Program-made: the position numbers and the translations under genes
Notes under the pieces: generated by a model
The model's input: only the letters and a program-made list of their open reading frames with translations
Told to the model about the DNA's origin: nothing
Database searches by the model: none
NCBI RefSeq assembly: GCF_963576545.1
Contig: NW_026870418.1
Coordinates: 186,001 to 250,000 of the forward strand
Length of the DNA: 64,000 bases
Reading direction: 5' to 3'
Origin: Limanda limanda
Lineage: Eukaryota; Chordata; Actinopteri; Pleuronectiformes; Pleuronectidae
In this document: piece after piece, positions 23,984-34,624 of the stretch
How the letters are laid out: each line of letters begins with the position of its first letter
How positions within the stretch are numbered: position 1 is the first letter of the stretch

Positions 23984-26046
23984 GCAAGTAGGCTCTACCC
24001 CCACTAAATGGGGTTGCGCGCATCGATCAGTACCATCCTTGAGCTTCTCCGACTTTCGGAAGGGTTAGGGTTAGGGATGAAAGCACATAGGAGAAAGAGA
24101 TATTCTTGAATAACTTTTTTTTTGAAGGTCGGAGAGACTTGCAAGTATGCTCTACCCCCACTAAATGGGGTAGCGCGCATCGATCGGTACCATCTTTGAG
24201 CTTCTCCGACTTTCGGAAGGGTTAGGGTTAGGGTTAGGGATGAAAGCACATAGGAGAAAGAGATATTCTTGAATAACTTTTTTTGTGAAGGTCGGAGAGA
24301 CTTGCAAGTAGGCTCTACCCCCACTAAATGGGGTAGCACGCATCGATCGGTACCATCCTTGAGCTTCTCCGACTTTCGGAAGGGTTAGGGTTAGGGTTAG
24401 GGATGAAAGCACATAGGAGAAAGAGATATTCTTGAATAACTTTTTTTGTGAAGGTCGGAGAGACTTGCAAGTAGGCTCTACCCCCACTAAATGGGGTAGC
24501 GCGCATCGATCGGTACCATCCTTGAGCTTCTCCGACTTTCGGAAGGGTTAGGGTTAGGGTTAGGGATGAAAGCACATAGGAGAAAGAGATATTCTTGAAT
24601 AACTTTTTTTGTGAAGGTCGGAGAGACTTGGAAAGTGGTTGCATCTGGACTAATTTGGGTCCTGCGGATCGATTGGTACCATCCCCGAGCTTGTACGACC
24701 TTCGGAAGAGGTCGACCGACGAAATTCCCCCAAATCTGAGGAGATATTCTTGAATAACTTTTTTTGTGAAGGTCGGAGAGACTTGCAAGTAGGCTCTACC
24801 CCCACTAAATGGGGTAGCGCGCATCGATCAGTACCATCCTTGAGCTTCTCCGACTTTCGGAAGGGTTAGGGTTAGGGATGAAAGCACATAGGAGAAAGAG
24901 ATATTCTTGAATAACTTTTTTTGTGAAGGTCGGAGAGACTTGGAAAGTGGTTGCATCTGGACTAATTTGGGTCCTGCGGATCGATTGGTACCATCACCGA
25001 GCTTGTACGACCTTCGGAAGAGGTCGACCGACGAAATTCCCCCAAATCTGAGGAGATATTCTTGAATAACTTTTTTTGTGAAGGTCGGAGAGACTTGCAA
25101 GTAGGCTCTACCCCCACTAAATGGGGTTGCGCGCATCGATCGGTACCATCCTTGAGCTTCTCCGACTTTCGGAAGGGTTAGGGTTAGGGTTAGGGATGAA
25201 AGCACATAGGAGAAAGAGATATTCTTGAATAACTTTTTTTGTGAAGGTCGGAGAGACTTGCAAGTAGGCTTTACCCCCACTAAATGGGGTAGCGCGCATC
25301 GATCGGTACCATCCTTGAGCTTCTCCGACTTTCGGAAGGGTTAGGGATGAAAGCACATAGGAGAAAGAGATATTCTTGAATAACTTTTTTTGTGAAGGTC
25401 GGAGAGACTTGGAAAGTGGTTGCATCTGGACTAATTTGGGTCCTGCGGATCGATTGGTACCATCCCCGAGCTTGTACGACCTTCGGAAGAGGTCGACCGA
25501 CGAAATTCCCCCAAATCTGAGGAGATATTCTTGAATAACTTTTTTTGTGAAGGTCGGAGAGACTTGCAAGTAGGCTCTACCCCCACTAAATGGGGTAGCG
25601 CGCATCGATCGGTACCATCCTTGAGCTTCTCCGACTTTCGGAAGGGTTAGGGTTAGGGTTAGGGATGAAAGCACATAGGAGAAAGAGATATTCTTGAATA
25701 ACTTTTTTTGTGAAGGTCGGAGAGACTTGCAAGTAGGCTCTACCCCCACTAAATGGGGTAGCGCACATCGGTCGGTACCATCCTTGAGCTTCTCCGACTT
25801 TCGGAAGGGTTAGGGTTAGGGTTAGGGATGAAAGCACATAGGAGAAAGAGATATTCTTGAATAACTTTTTTTGTGAAGGTCGGAGAGACTTGGAAAGTGG
25901 TTGCATCTGGACTAATTTGGGTCCTGCGGATCGATTGGTACCATCCCCGAGCTTGTACGACCTTCGGAAGAGGTCGACCGACGAAATTCCCCCAAATCTG
26001 AGGAGATATTCTTGAATAACTTTTTTTGTGAAGGTCGGAGAGACTT
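23984..26046 (+). repeat. 2,063-bp HOR, copy a
   Basis: Thirteen monomers: A2 A A A B A2 B A A1 B A A B. Their lengths sum exactly to 2,063. Markers are the T9 tract in A2 23984, TATGCTC in A 24141, GCACGC in A 24304, CATCACCGAG in B 24942, A1 25260 and GCACATCGGTCGG in A 25729. The left part also belongs to large copy 2, so the HOR was amplified at that block's right edge. Confidence 0.93.
25260..25410 (+). repeat. A1 monomer (single TTAGGG)
   Basis: Copy-2 counterpart of 9237-9387, inside the first 2,063-bp HOR. It has only two G3 tracts. Confidence 0.94.
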
Positions 26047-28109
26047 GCAAGTAGGCTCTACCCCCACTAAATGGGGTTGCGCGCATCGATCAGTACCATC
26101 CTTGAGCTTCTCCGACTTTCGGAAGGGTTAGGGTTAGGGATGAAAGCACATAGGAGAAAGAGATATTCTTGAATAACTTTTTTTTTGAAGGTCGGAGAGA
26201 CTTGCAAGTATGCTCTACCCCCACTAAATGGGGTAGCGCGCATCGATCGGTACCATCTTTGAGCTTCTCCGACTTTCGGAAGGGTTAGGGTTAGGGTTAG
26301 GGATGAAAGCACATAGGAGAAAGAGATATTCTTGAATAACTTTTTTTGTGAAGGTCGGAGAGACTTGCAAGTAGGCTCTACCCCCACTAAATGGGGTAGC
26401 ACGCATCGATCGGTACCATCCTTGAGCTTCTCCGACTTTCGGAAGGGTTAGGGTTAGGGTTAGGGATGAAAGCACATAGGAGAAAGAGATATTCTTGAAT
26501 AACTTTTTTTGTGAAGGTCGGAGAGACTTGCAAGTAGGCTCTACCCCCACTAAATGGGGTAGCGCGCATCGATCGGTACCATCCTTGAGCTTCTCCGACT
26601 TTCGGAAGGGTTAGGGTTAGGGTTAGGGATGAAAGCACATAGGAGAAAGAGATATTCTTGAATAACTTTTTTTGTGAAGGTCGGAGAGACTTGGAAAGTG
26701 GTTGCATCTGGACTAATTTGGGTCCTGCGGATCGATTGGTACCATCCCCGAGCTTGTACGACCTTCGGAAGAGGTCGACCGACGAAATTCCCCCAAATCT
26801 GAGGAGATATTCTTGAATAACTTTTTTTGTGAAGGTCGGAGAGACTTGCAAGTAGGCTCTACCCCCACTAAATGGGGTAGCGCGCATCGATCAGTACCAT
26901 CCTTGAGCTTCTCCGACTTTCGGAAGGGTTAGGGTTAGGGATGAAAGCACATAGGAGAAAGAGATATTCTTGAATAACTTTTTTTGTGAAGGTCGGAGAG
27001 ACTTGGAAAGTGGTTGCATCTGGACTAATTTGGGTCCTGCGGATCGATTGGTACCATCACCGAGCTTGTACGACCTTCGGAAGAGGTCGACCGACGAAAT
27101 TCCCCCAAATCTGAGGAGATATTCTTGAATAACTTTTTTTGTGAAGGTCGGAGAGACTTGCAAGTAGGCTCTACCCCCACTAAATGGGGTTGCGCGCATC
27201 GATCGGTACCATCCTTGAGCTTCTCCGACTTTCGGAAGGGTTAGGGTTAGGGTTAGGGATGAAAGCACATAGGAGAAAGAGATATTCTTGAATAACTTTT
27301 TTTGTGAAGGTCGGAGAGACTTGCAAGTAGGCTTTACCCCCACTAAATGGGGTAGCGCGCATCGATCGGTACCATCCTTGAGCTTCTCCGACTTTCGGAA
27401 GGGTTAGGGATGAAAGCACATAGGAGAAAGAGATATTCTTGAATAACTTTTTTTGTGAAGGTCGGAGAGACTTGGAAAGTGGTTGCATCTGGACTAATTT
27501 GGGTCCTGCGGATCGATTGGTACCATCCCCGAGCTTGTACGACCTTCGGAAGAGGTCGACCGACGAAATTCCCCCAAATCTGAGGAGATATTCTTGAATA
27601 ACTTTTTTTGTGAAGGTCGGAGAGACTTGCAAGTAGGCTCTACCCCCACTAAATGGGGTAGCGCGCATCGATCGGTACCATCCTTGAGCTTCTCCGACTT
27701 TCGGAAGGGTTAGGGTTAGGGTTAGGGATGAAAGCACATAGGAGAAAGAGATATTCTTGAATAACTTTTTTTGTGAAGGTCGGAGAGACTTGCAAGTAGG
27801 CTCTACCCCCACTAAATGGGGTAGCGCACATCGGTCGGTACCATCCTTGAGCTTCTCCGACTTTCGGAAGGGTTAGGGTTAGGGTTAGGGATGAAAGCAC
27901 ATAGGAGAAAGAGATATTCTTGAATAACTTTTTTTGTGAAGGTCGGAGAGACTTGGAAAGTGGTTGCATCTGGACTAATTTGGGTCCTGCGGATCGATTG
28001 GTACCATCCCCGAGCTTGTACGACCTTCGGAAGAGGTCGACCGACGAAATTCCCCCAAATCTGAGGAGATATTCTTGAATAACTTTTTTTGTGAAGGTCG
28101 GAGAGACTT
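26047..28109 (+). repeat. 2,063-bp HOR, copy b
   Basis: Exact repeat of the thirteen-monomer order of copy a, with B at 26693, 27005, 27474 and 27955. All markers recur at +2,063: TATGCTC in A 26204, CATCACCGAG in B 27005, A1 at 27323 and GCACATCGGTCGG in A 27792. I noticed no differences between copies a and b. Confidence 0.93.
27323..27473 (+). repeat. A1 monomer (single TTAGGG)
   Basis: Third and last A1 in the window, in the second 2,063-bp HOR. Confidence 0.94.
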
Positions 28110-28910
28110 GCAAGTAGGCTCTACCCCCACTAAATGGGGTTGCGCGCATCGATCAGTACCATCCTTGAGCTTCTCCGACTTTCGGAAGGGTTAGGGTTAG
28201 GGATGAAAGCACATAGGAGAAAGAGATATTCTTGAATAACTTTTTTTTTGAAGGTCGGAGAGACTTGCAAGTAGGCTCTACCCCCACTAAATGGGGTAGC
28301 GCGCATCGATCGGTACCATCTTTGAGCTTCTCCGACTTTCGGAAGGGTTAGGGTTAGGGTTAGGGATGAAAGCACATAGGAGAAAGAGATATTCTTGAAT
28401 AACTTTTTTTGTGAAGGTCGGAGAGACTTGCAAGTAGGCTCTACCCCCACTAAATGGGGTAGCGCGCATCGATCGGTACCATCCTTGAGCTTCTCCGACT
28501 TTCGGAAGGGTTAGGGTTAGGGTTAGGGATGAAAGCACATAGGAGAAAGAGATATTCTTGAATAACTTTTTTTGTGAAGGTCGGAGAGACTTGCAAGTAG
28601 GCTCTACCCCCACTAAATGGGGTAGCGCGCATCGATCGGTACCATCCTTGAGCTTCTCCGACTTTCGGAAGGGTTAGGGTTAGGGTTAGGGATGAAAGCA
28701 CATAGGAGAAAGAGATATTCTTGAATAACTTTTTTTGTGAAGGTCGGAGAGACTTGGAAAGTGGTTGCATCTGGACTAATTTGGGTCCTGCAGATCGATT
28801 GGTACCATCCCCGAGCTTGTACGACCTTCGGAAGAGGTCGACCGACGAAATTCCCCCAAATCTGAGGAGATATTCTTGAATAACTTTTTTTGTGAAGGTC
28901 GGAGAGACTT
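28110..28910 (+). repeat. 2,063-bp HOR, degenerate third copy
   Basis: Opens A2 (T9) A A A B like the two previous copies, but without TATGCTC and GCACGC, and with CTGCAG in B 28756. It then passes into the 787-bp tandem. It is either an older copy or a mosaic of another lineage. Confidence 0.8.
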
Positions 28911-29697
28911 GCAAGTAGGCTCTACCCCCACTAAATGGGGTAGCGCGCATCGATCAGTACCATCCTTGAGCTTCTCCGACTTTCGGAAGGGTTAGGGTTA
29001 GGGATGAAAGCACATAGGAGAAAGAGATATTCTTGAATAACTTTTTTTGTGAAGGTCGGAGAGACTTGGAAAGTGGTTGCATCTGGACTAATTTGGGTCC
29101 TGCGGATCGATTGGTACCATCCCCGAGCTTGTACGACCTTCGGAAGAGGTCGACCGACGAAATTCCCCCAAATCTGAGGAGATATTCTTGAATAACTTTT
29201 TTTGTGAAGGTCGGAGAGACTTGCAAGTAGGCTCTACCCCCACTAAATGGGGTTGCGCGCATCGATCGGTACCATCCTTGAGCTTCTCCGACTTTCGGAA
29301 GGGTTAGGGTTAGGGTTAGGGATGAAAGCACATAGGAGAAAGAGATATTCTTGAATAACTTTTTTTGTGAAGGTCGGAGAGACTTGCAAGTAGGCTTTAC
29401 CCCCACTAAATGGGGTAGCGCGCATCGATCGGTACCATCCTTGAGCTTCTCCGACTTTCGGAAGGGTTAGGGTTAGGGATGAAAGCACATAGGAGAAAGA
29501 GATATTCTTGAATAACTTTTTTTGTGAAGGTCGGAGAGACTTGGAAAGTGGTTGCATCTGGACTAATTTGGGTCCTGCGGATCGATTGGTACCATCCCCG
29601 AGCTTGTACGACCTTCGGAAGAGGTCGACCGACGAAATTCCCCCAAATCTGAGGAGATATTCTTGAATAACTTTTTTTGTGAAGGTCGGAGAGACTT
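28911..29697 (+). repeat. 787-bp HOR module, copy a
   Basis: A2 28911, B 29068, A 29223, A2 29386 (GGCTTTACC), B 29543. The lengths 157+155+163+157+155 sum to 787. The module recurs immediately at 29698 and, singly, at 39108-39894. An A1-bearing version (781 bp) is at 8762, 24785 and 26848. Confidence 0.9.
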
Positions 29698-30484
29698 GCA
29701 AGTAGGCTCTACCCCCACTAAATGGGGTAGCGCGCATCGATCAGTACCATCCTTGAGCTTCTCCGACTTTCGGAAGGGTTAGGGTTAGGGATGAAAGCAC
29801 ATAGGAGAAAGAGATATTCTTGAATAACTTTTTTTGTGAAGGTCGGAGAGACTTGGAAAGTGGTTGCATCTGGACTAATTTGGGTCCTGCGGATCGATTG
29901 GTACCATCCCCGAGCTTGTACGACCTTCGGAAGAGGTCGACCGACGAAATTCCCCCAAATCTGAGGAGATATTCTTGAATAACTTTTTTTGTGAAGGTCG
30001 GAGAGACTTGCAAGTAGGCTCTACCCCCACTAAATGGGGTTGCGCGCATCGATCGGTACCATCCTTGAGCTTCTCCGACTTTCGGAAGGGTTAGGGTTAG
30101 GGTTAGGGATGAAAGCACATAGGAGAAAGAGATATTCTTGAATAACTTTTTTTGTGAAGGTCGGAGAGACTTGCAAGTAGGCTTTACCCCCACTAAATGG
30201 GGTAACGCGCATCGATCGGTACCATCCTTGAGCTTCTCCGACTTTCGGAAGGGTTAGGGTTAGGGATGAAAGCACATAGGAGAAAGAGATATTCTTGAAT
30301 AACTTTTTTTGTGAAGGTCGGAGAGACTTGGAAAGTGGTTGCATCTGGACTAATTTGGGTCCTGCGGATCGATTGGTACCATCCCCGAGCTTGTACGACC
30401 TTTGGAAGAGGTCGACCGACGAAATTCCCCCAAATCTGAGGAGATATTCTTGAATAACTTTTTTTGTGAAGGTCGGAGAGACTT
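29698..30484 (+). repeat. 787-bp HOR module, copy b
   Basis: A2 29698, B 29855, A 30010, A2 30173 (GGCTTTACC and GGTAACGCG), B 30330 (CCTTTGGAAG). It has the same order and marker as copy a, plus two private transitions. Confidence 0.9.
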
Positions 30485-33026
30485 GCAAGTAGGCTCTACC
30501 CCCACTAAATGGGGTAGCGCGCATCGATCGGTACCATCCTTGAGCTTCTCCGACTTTCGGAAGGGTTAGGGTTAGGGTTAGGGATGAAAGCACATAGGAG
30601 AAAGAGATATTCTTGAATAACTTTTTTTGTGAAGGTCGGAGAGACTTGCAAGTAGGCTCTACCCCCACTAAATGGGGTAGCGCACATCGATCGGTACCAT
30701 CCTTGAGCTTCTCCGACTTTCGGAAGGGTTAGGGTTAGGGTTAGGGATGAAAGCACATAGGAGAAAGAGATATTCTTGAATAACTTTTTTTGTGAAGGTT
30801 GGAGAGACTTGGAAAGTGGTTGCATCTGGACTAATTTGGGTCCTGCGGATCGATTGGTACCATCCCCGAGCTTGTACGACCTTCGGAAGAGGTCGACCGA
30901 CGAAATTCCCCCAAATCTGAGGAGATATTCTTGAATAACTTTTTTTGTGAAGGTCGGAGAGACTTGCAAGTAGGCTCTACCCCCACTAAATGGGGTAGCG
31001 CGCATCGATCGGTACCATCCTTGAGCTTCTCCGACTTTCGGAAGGGTTAGGGTTAGGGATGAAAGCACATAGGAGAAAGAGATATTCTTGAATAACTTTT
31101 TTTGTGAAGGTCGGAGAGACTTGGAAAGTGGTTGCATCTGGACTAATTTGGGTCCTGCGGATCGATTGGTACCATCCCCGAGCTTGTACGACCTTCGGAA
31201 GAGGTCGACCGACGAAATTCCCCCAAATCTGAGGAGATATTCTTGAATAACTTTTTTTGTGAAGGTCGGAGAGACTTGCAAGTAGGCTCTACCCCCACTA
31301 AATGGGGTTGCGCGCATCGATCGGTACCATCCTTGAGCTTCTCCGACTTTCGGAAGGGTTAGGGTTAGGGTTAGGGATGAAAGCACATAGGAGAAAGAGA
31401 TATTCTTGAATAACTTTTTTTGTGAAGGTCGGAGAGACTTGCAAGTAGGCTCTACCCCCACTAAATGGGGTAGCGCGCATCGATCGGTACCATCCTTGAG
31501 CTTCTCCGACTTTCGGAAGGGTTAGGGTTAGGGTTAGGGATGAAAGCACATAGGAGAAAGAGATATTCTTGAATAACTTTTTTTGTGAAGGTCGGAGAGA
31601 CTTGGAAAGTGGTTGCATCTGGACTAATTTGGGTCCTGCGGATCGATTGGTACCATCCCCGAGCTTGTACGACCTTCGGAAGAGGTCGACCGACGAAATT
31701 CCCCCAAATCTGAGGAGATATTCTTGAATAACTTTTTTTGTGAAGGTCGGAGAGACTTGCAAGTAGGCTCTACCCCCACTAAATGGGGTTGCGCGCATCG
31801 ATCAGTACCATCCTTGAGCTTCTCCGACTTTCGGAAGGGTTAGGGTTAGGGTTAGGGATGAAAGCACATAGGAGAAAGAGATATTCTTGAATAACTTTTT
31901 TTGTGAAGGTCGGAGAGACTTGCAAGTAGGCTCTACCCCCACTAAATGGGGTAGCGCGCATCGATCGGTACCATCCTTGAGCTTCTCCGACTTTCGGAAG
32001 GGTTAGGGTTAGGGATGAAAGCACATAGGAGAAAGAGATATTCTTGAATAACTTTTTTTGTGAAGGTTGGAGAGACTTGGAAAGTGGTTGCATCTGGACT
32101 AATTTGGGTCCTGCGGATCGATTGGTACCATCCCCGAGCTTGTACGACCTTCGGAAGAGGTCGACCGACGAAATTCCCCCAAATCTGAGGAGATATTCTT
32201 GAATAACTTTTTTTGTGAAGGTCGGAGAGACTTGCAAGTAGGCTCTACCCCCACTAAATGGGGTAGCGCGCATCGATCGGTACCATCCTTGAGCTTCTCC
32301 GACTTTCGGAAGGGTTAGGGTTAGGGATGAAAGCACATAGGAGAAAGAGATATTCTTGAATAACTTTTTTTGTGAAGGTCGGAGAGACTTGGAAAGTGGT
32401 TGCATCTGGACTAATTTGGGTCCTGCGGATCGATTGGTACCATCCCCGAGCTTGTACGACCTTCGGAAGAGGTCGACCGACGAAATTCCCCCAAATCTGA
32501 GGAGATATTCTTGAATAACTTTTTTTGTGAAGGTCGGAGAGACTTGCAAGTAGGCTCTACCCCCACTAAATGGGGTTGCGCGCATCGATCGGTACCATCC
32601 TTGAGCTTCTCCGACTTTCGGAAGGGTTAGGGTTAGGGTTAGGGATGAAAGCACATAGGAGAAAGAGATATTCTTGAATAACTTTTTTTGTGAAGGTCGG
32701 AGAGACTTGCAAGTAGGCTCTACCCCCACTAAATGGGGTAGCGCGCATCGATCGGTACCATCCTTGAGCTTCTCCGACTTTCGGAAGGGTTAGGGTTAGG
32801 GTTAGGGATGAAAGCACATAGGAGAAAGAGATATTCTTGAATAACTTTTTTTGTGAAGGTCGGAGAGACTTGGAAAGTGGTTGCATCTGGACTAATTTGG
32901 GTCCTGCGGATCGATTGGTACCATCCCCGAGCTTGTACGACCTTCGGAAGAGGTCGACCGACGAAATTCCCCCAAATCTGAGGAGATATTCTTGAATAAC
33001 TTTTTTTGTGAAGGTCGGAGAGACTT
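30485..33026 (+). repeat. Mixed A/B segment without a clear tandem HOR
   Basis: B monomers start at 30811, 31123, 31604, 32079, 32391 and 32872. A2 monomers are at 30966, 31922 and 32234. GAAGGTTGG occurs just before B 30811 and B 32079 and again before B 41958, tying 31922-32545 to 41801-42424 at an offset of 9,879. The segment holds only satellite. Confidence 0.85.
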
Positions 33027-34624
33027 GCAAGTAGGCTCTACCCCCACTAAATGGGGATGCGCGCATCGATCAGTACCATCCTTGAGCTTCTCCGACTTTC
33101 GGAAGGGTTAGGGTTAGGGTTAGGGATGAAAGCACATAGGAGAAAGAGATATTCTTGAATAACTTTTTTTGTGAAGGTCGGAGAGACTTGCAAGTAGGCT
33201 CTACCCCCACTAAATGGGGTAGCGCGCATCGATCGGTACCATCCTTGAGCTTCTCCGACTTTCGGAAGGGTTAGGGTTAGGGTTAGGGATGAAAGCACAT
33301 AGGAGAAAGAGATATTCTTGAATAACTTTTTTTTGAAGGTCGGAGAGACTTGGAAAGTGGTTGCATCTGGACTAATTTGGGTCCTGCGGATCGATTGGTA
33401 CCATCCCCGAGCTTGTACGACCTTCGGAAGAGGTCGACCGACGAAATTCCCCCAAATCTGAGGAGATATTCTTGAATAACTTTTTTTGTGAAGGTCGGAG
33501 AGACTTGCAAGTAGGCTCTACCCCCACTAAATGGGGTTGCGCGCATCGATCAGTACCATCCTTGAGCTTCTCCGACTTTCGGAAGGGTTAGGGTTAGGGT
33601 TAGGGATGAAAGCACATAGGAGAAAGAGATATTCTTGAATAACTTTTTTTGTGAAGGTCGGAGAGACTTGCAAGTAGGCTCTACCCCCTCTAAATGGGGT
33701 AGCGCGCATCGATCGGTACCATCCTTGAGCTTCTCCGACTTTCGGAAGGGTTAGGGTTAGGGTTAGGGATGAAAGCACATAGGAGAAAGAGATATTCTTG
33801 AATAACTTTTTTTTGAAGGTCGGAGAGACTTGGAAAGTGGTTGCATCTGGACTAATTTGGGTCCTGCGGATCGATTGGTACCATCCCCGAGCTTGTACGA
33901 CCTTCGGAAGAGGTCGACCGACGAAATTCCCCCAAATCTGAGGAGATATTCTTGAATAACCTTTTTTGTGAAGGTCGGAGAGACTTGCAAGTAGGCTCTA
34001 CCCCCACTAAATGGGGTAGCGCGCATCGATCGGTACCATCCTTGAGCTTCTCCGACTTTCGGAAGGGTTAGGGTTAGGGTTAGGGATGAAAGCACATAGG
34101 AGAAAGAGATATTCTTGAATAACTTTTTTTGTGAAGGTCGGAGAGACTTGCAAGTAGGCTCTACCCCCACTAAATGGGGTAGCGCGCATCGATCGGTACC
34201 ATCCTTGAGCTTCTCCGACTTTCGGAAGGGTTAGGGTTAGGGTTAGGGATGAAAGCACATAGGAGAAAGAGATATTCTTGAATAACTTTTTTTGTGAAGG
34301 TCGGAGAGACTTGGAAAGTGGTTGCATCTGGACTAATTTGGGTCCTGCGGATCGATTGGTACCATCCCCGAGCTTGTACGACCTTCGGAAGAGGTCGACC
34401 GACGAAATTCCCCCAAATCTGAGGAGATATTCTTGAATAACTTTTTTTGTGAAGGTCGGAGAGACTTGCAAGTAGGCTCTACCCCCACTAAATGGGGTTG
34501 CGCGCATCGATCGGTACCATCCTTGAGCTTCTCCGACTTTCGGAAGGGTTAGGGTTAGGGATGAAAGCACATAGGAGAAAGAGATATTCTTGAATAACTT
34601 TTTTTGTGAAGGTCGGAGAGACTT
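31922..34624 (+). repeat. Left extension of duplicated block shared by copies 3 and 4
   Basis: This region aligns with 41801-44985 at offsets of 9,879-9,880, becoming 10,361 where copy 4 has one extra 481-bp A-A-B module (inserted around 43867-44347). Shared features are consecutive A2-B-A2-B at 31922 and 41801, the 162-bp A at 33670 and 43550, and ACCTTTTTTG in B 33832 and 43712. Confidence 0.82.
33027..33986 (+). repeat. 480-bp module A-A-B, two tandem copies
   Basis: A 33027, A 33190 (162 bp), B 33352, then A 33507, A 33670 (162 bp), B 33832. The period is 480 because the second A in each lacks one base at the T tract (T8 then GAAGG). Private changes are GGGGATGCG in 33027, CCCCCTCTAAAT in 33670 and ACCTTTTTTG in B 33832. 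Confidence 0.9.

Larger units (their letters stand above)
16024..25765 (+). repeat. Large duplicated block, copy 2 (offset 16,023)
   Basis: It has the same monomer order as 1-9742. B monomers start at 16296, 16777, 17095, 17576, 17894, 18701, 19025, 19343, 20150, 20468, 20786, 21587, 21911, 22229, 23036, 23354, 23829, 24630, 24942 and 25411. A2 monomers are at 20941, 23672, 23984 and 24785, A4 at 18856 and 21742, and A1 at 25260. All private markers I compared match copy 1, including ATTCTTGAGC at 16503 and CGTAAGG near 17487. Such closeness implies a very recent duplication or an assembly repeat. Confidence 0.93.
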
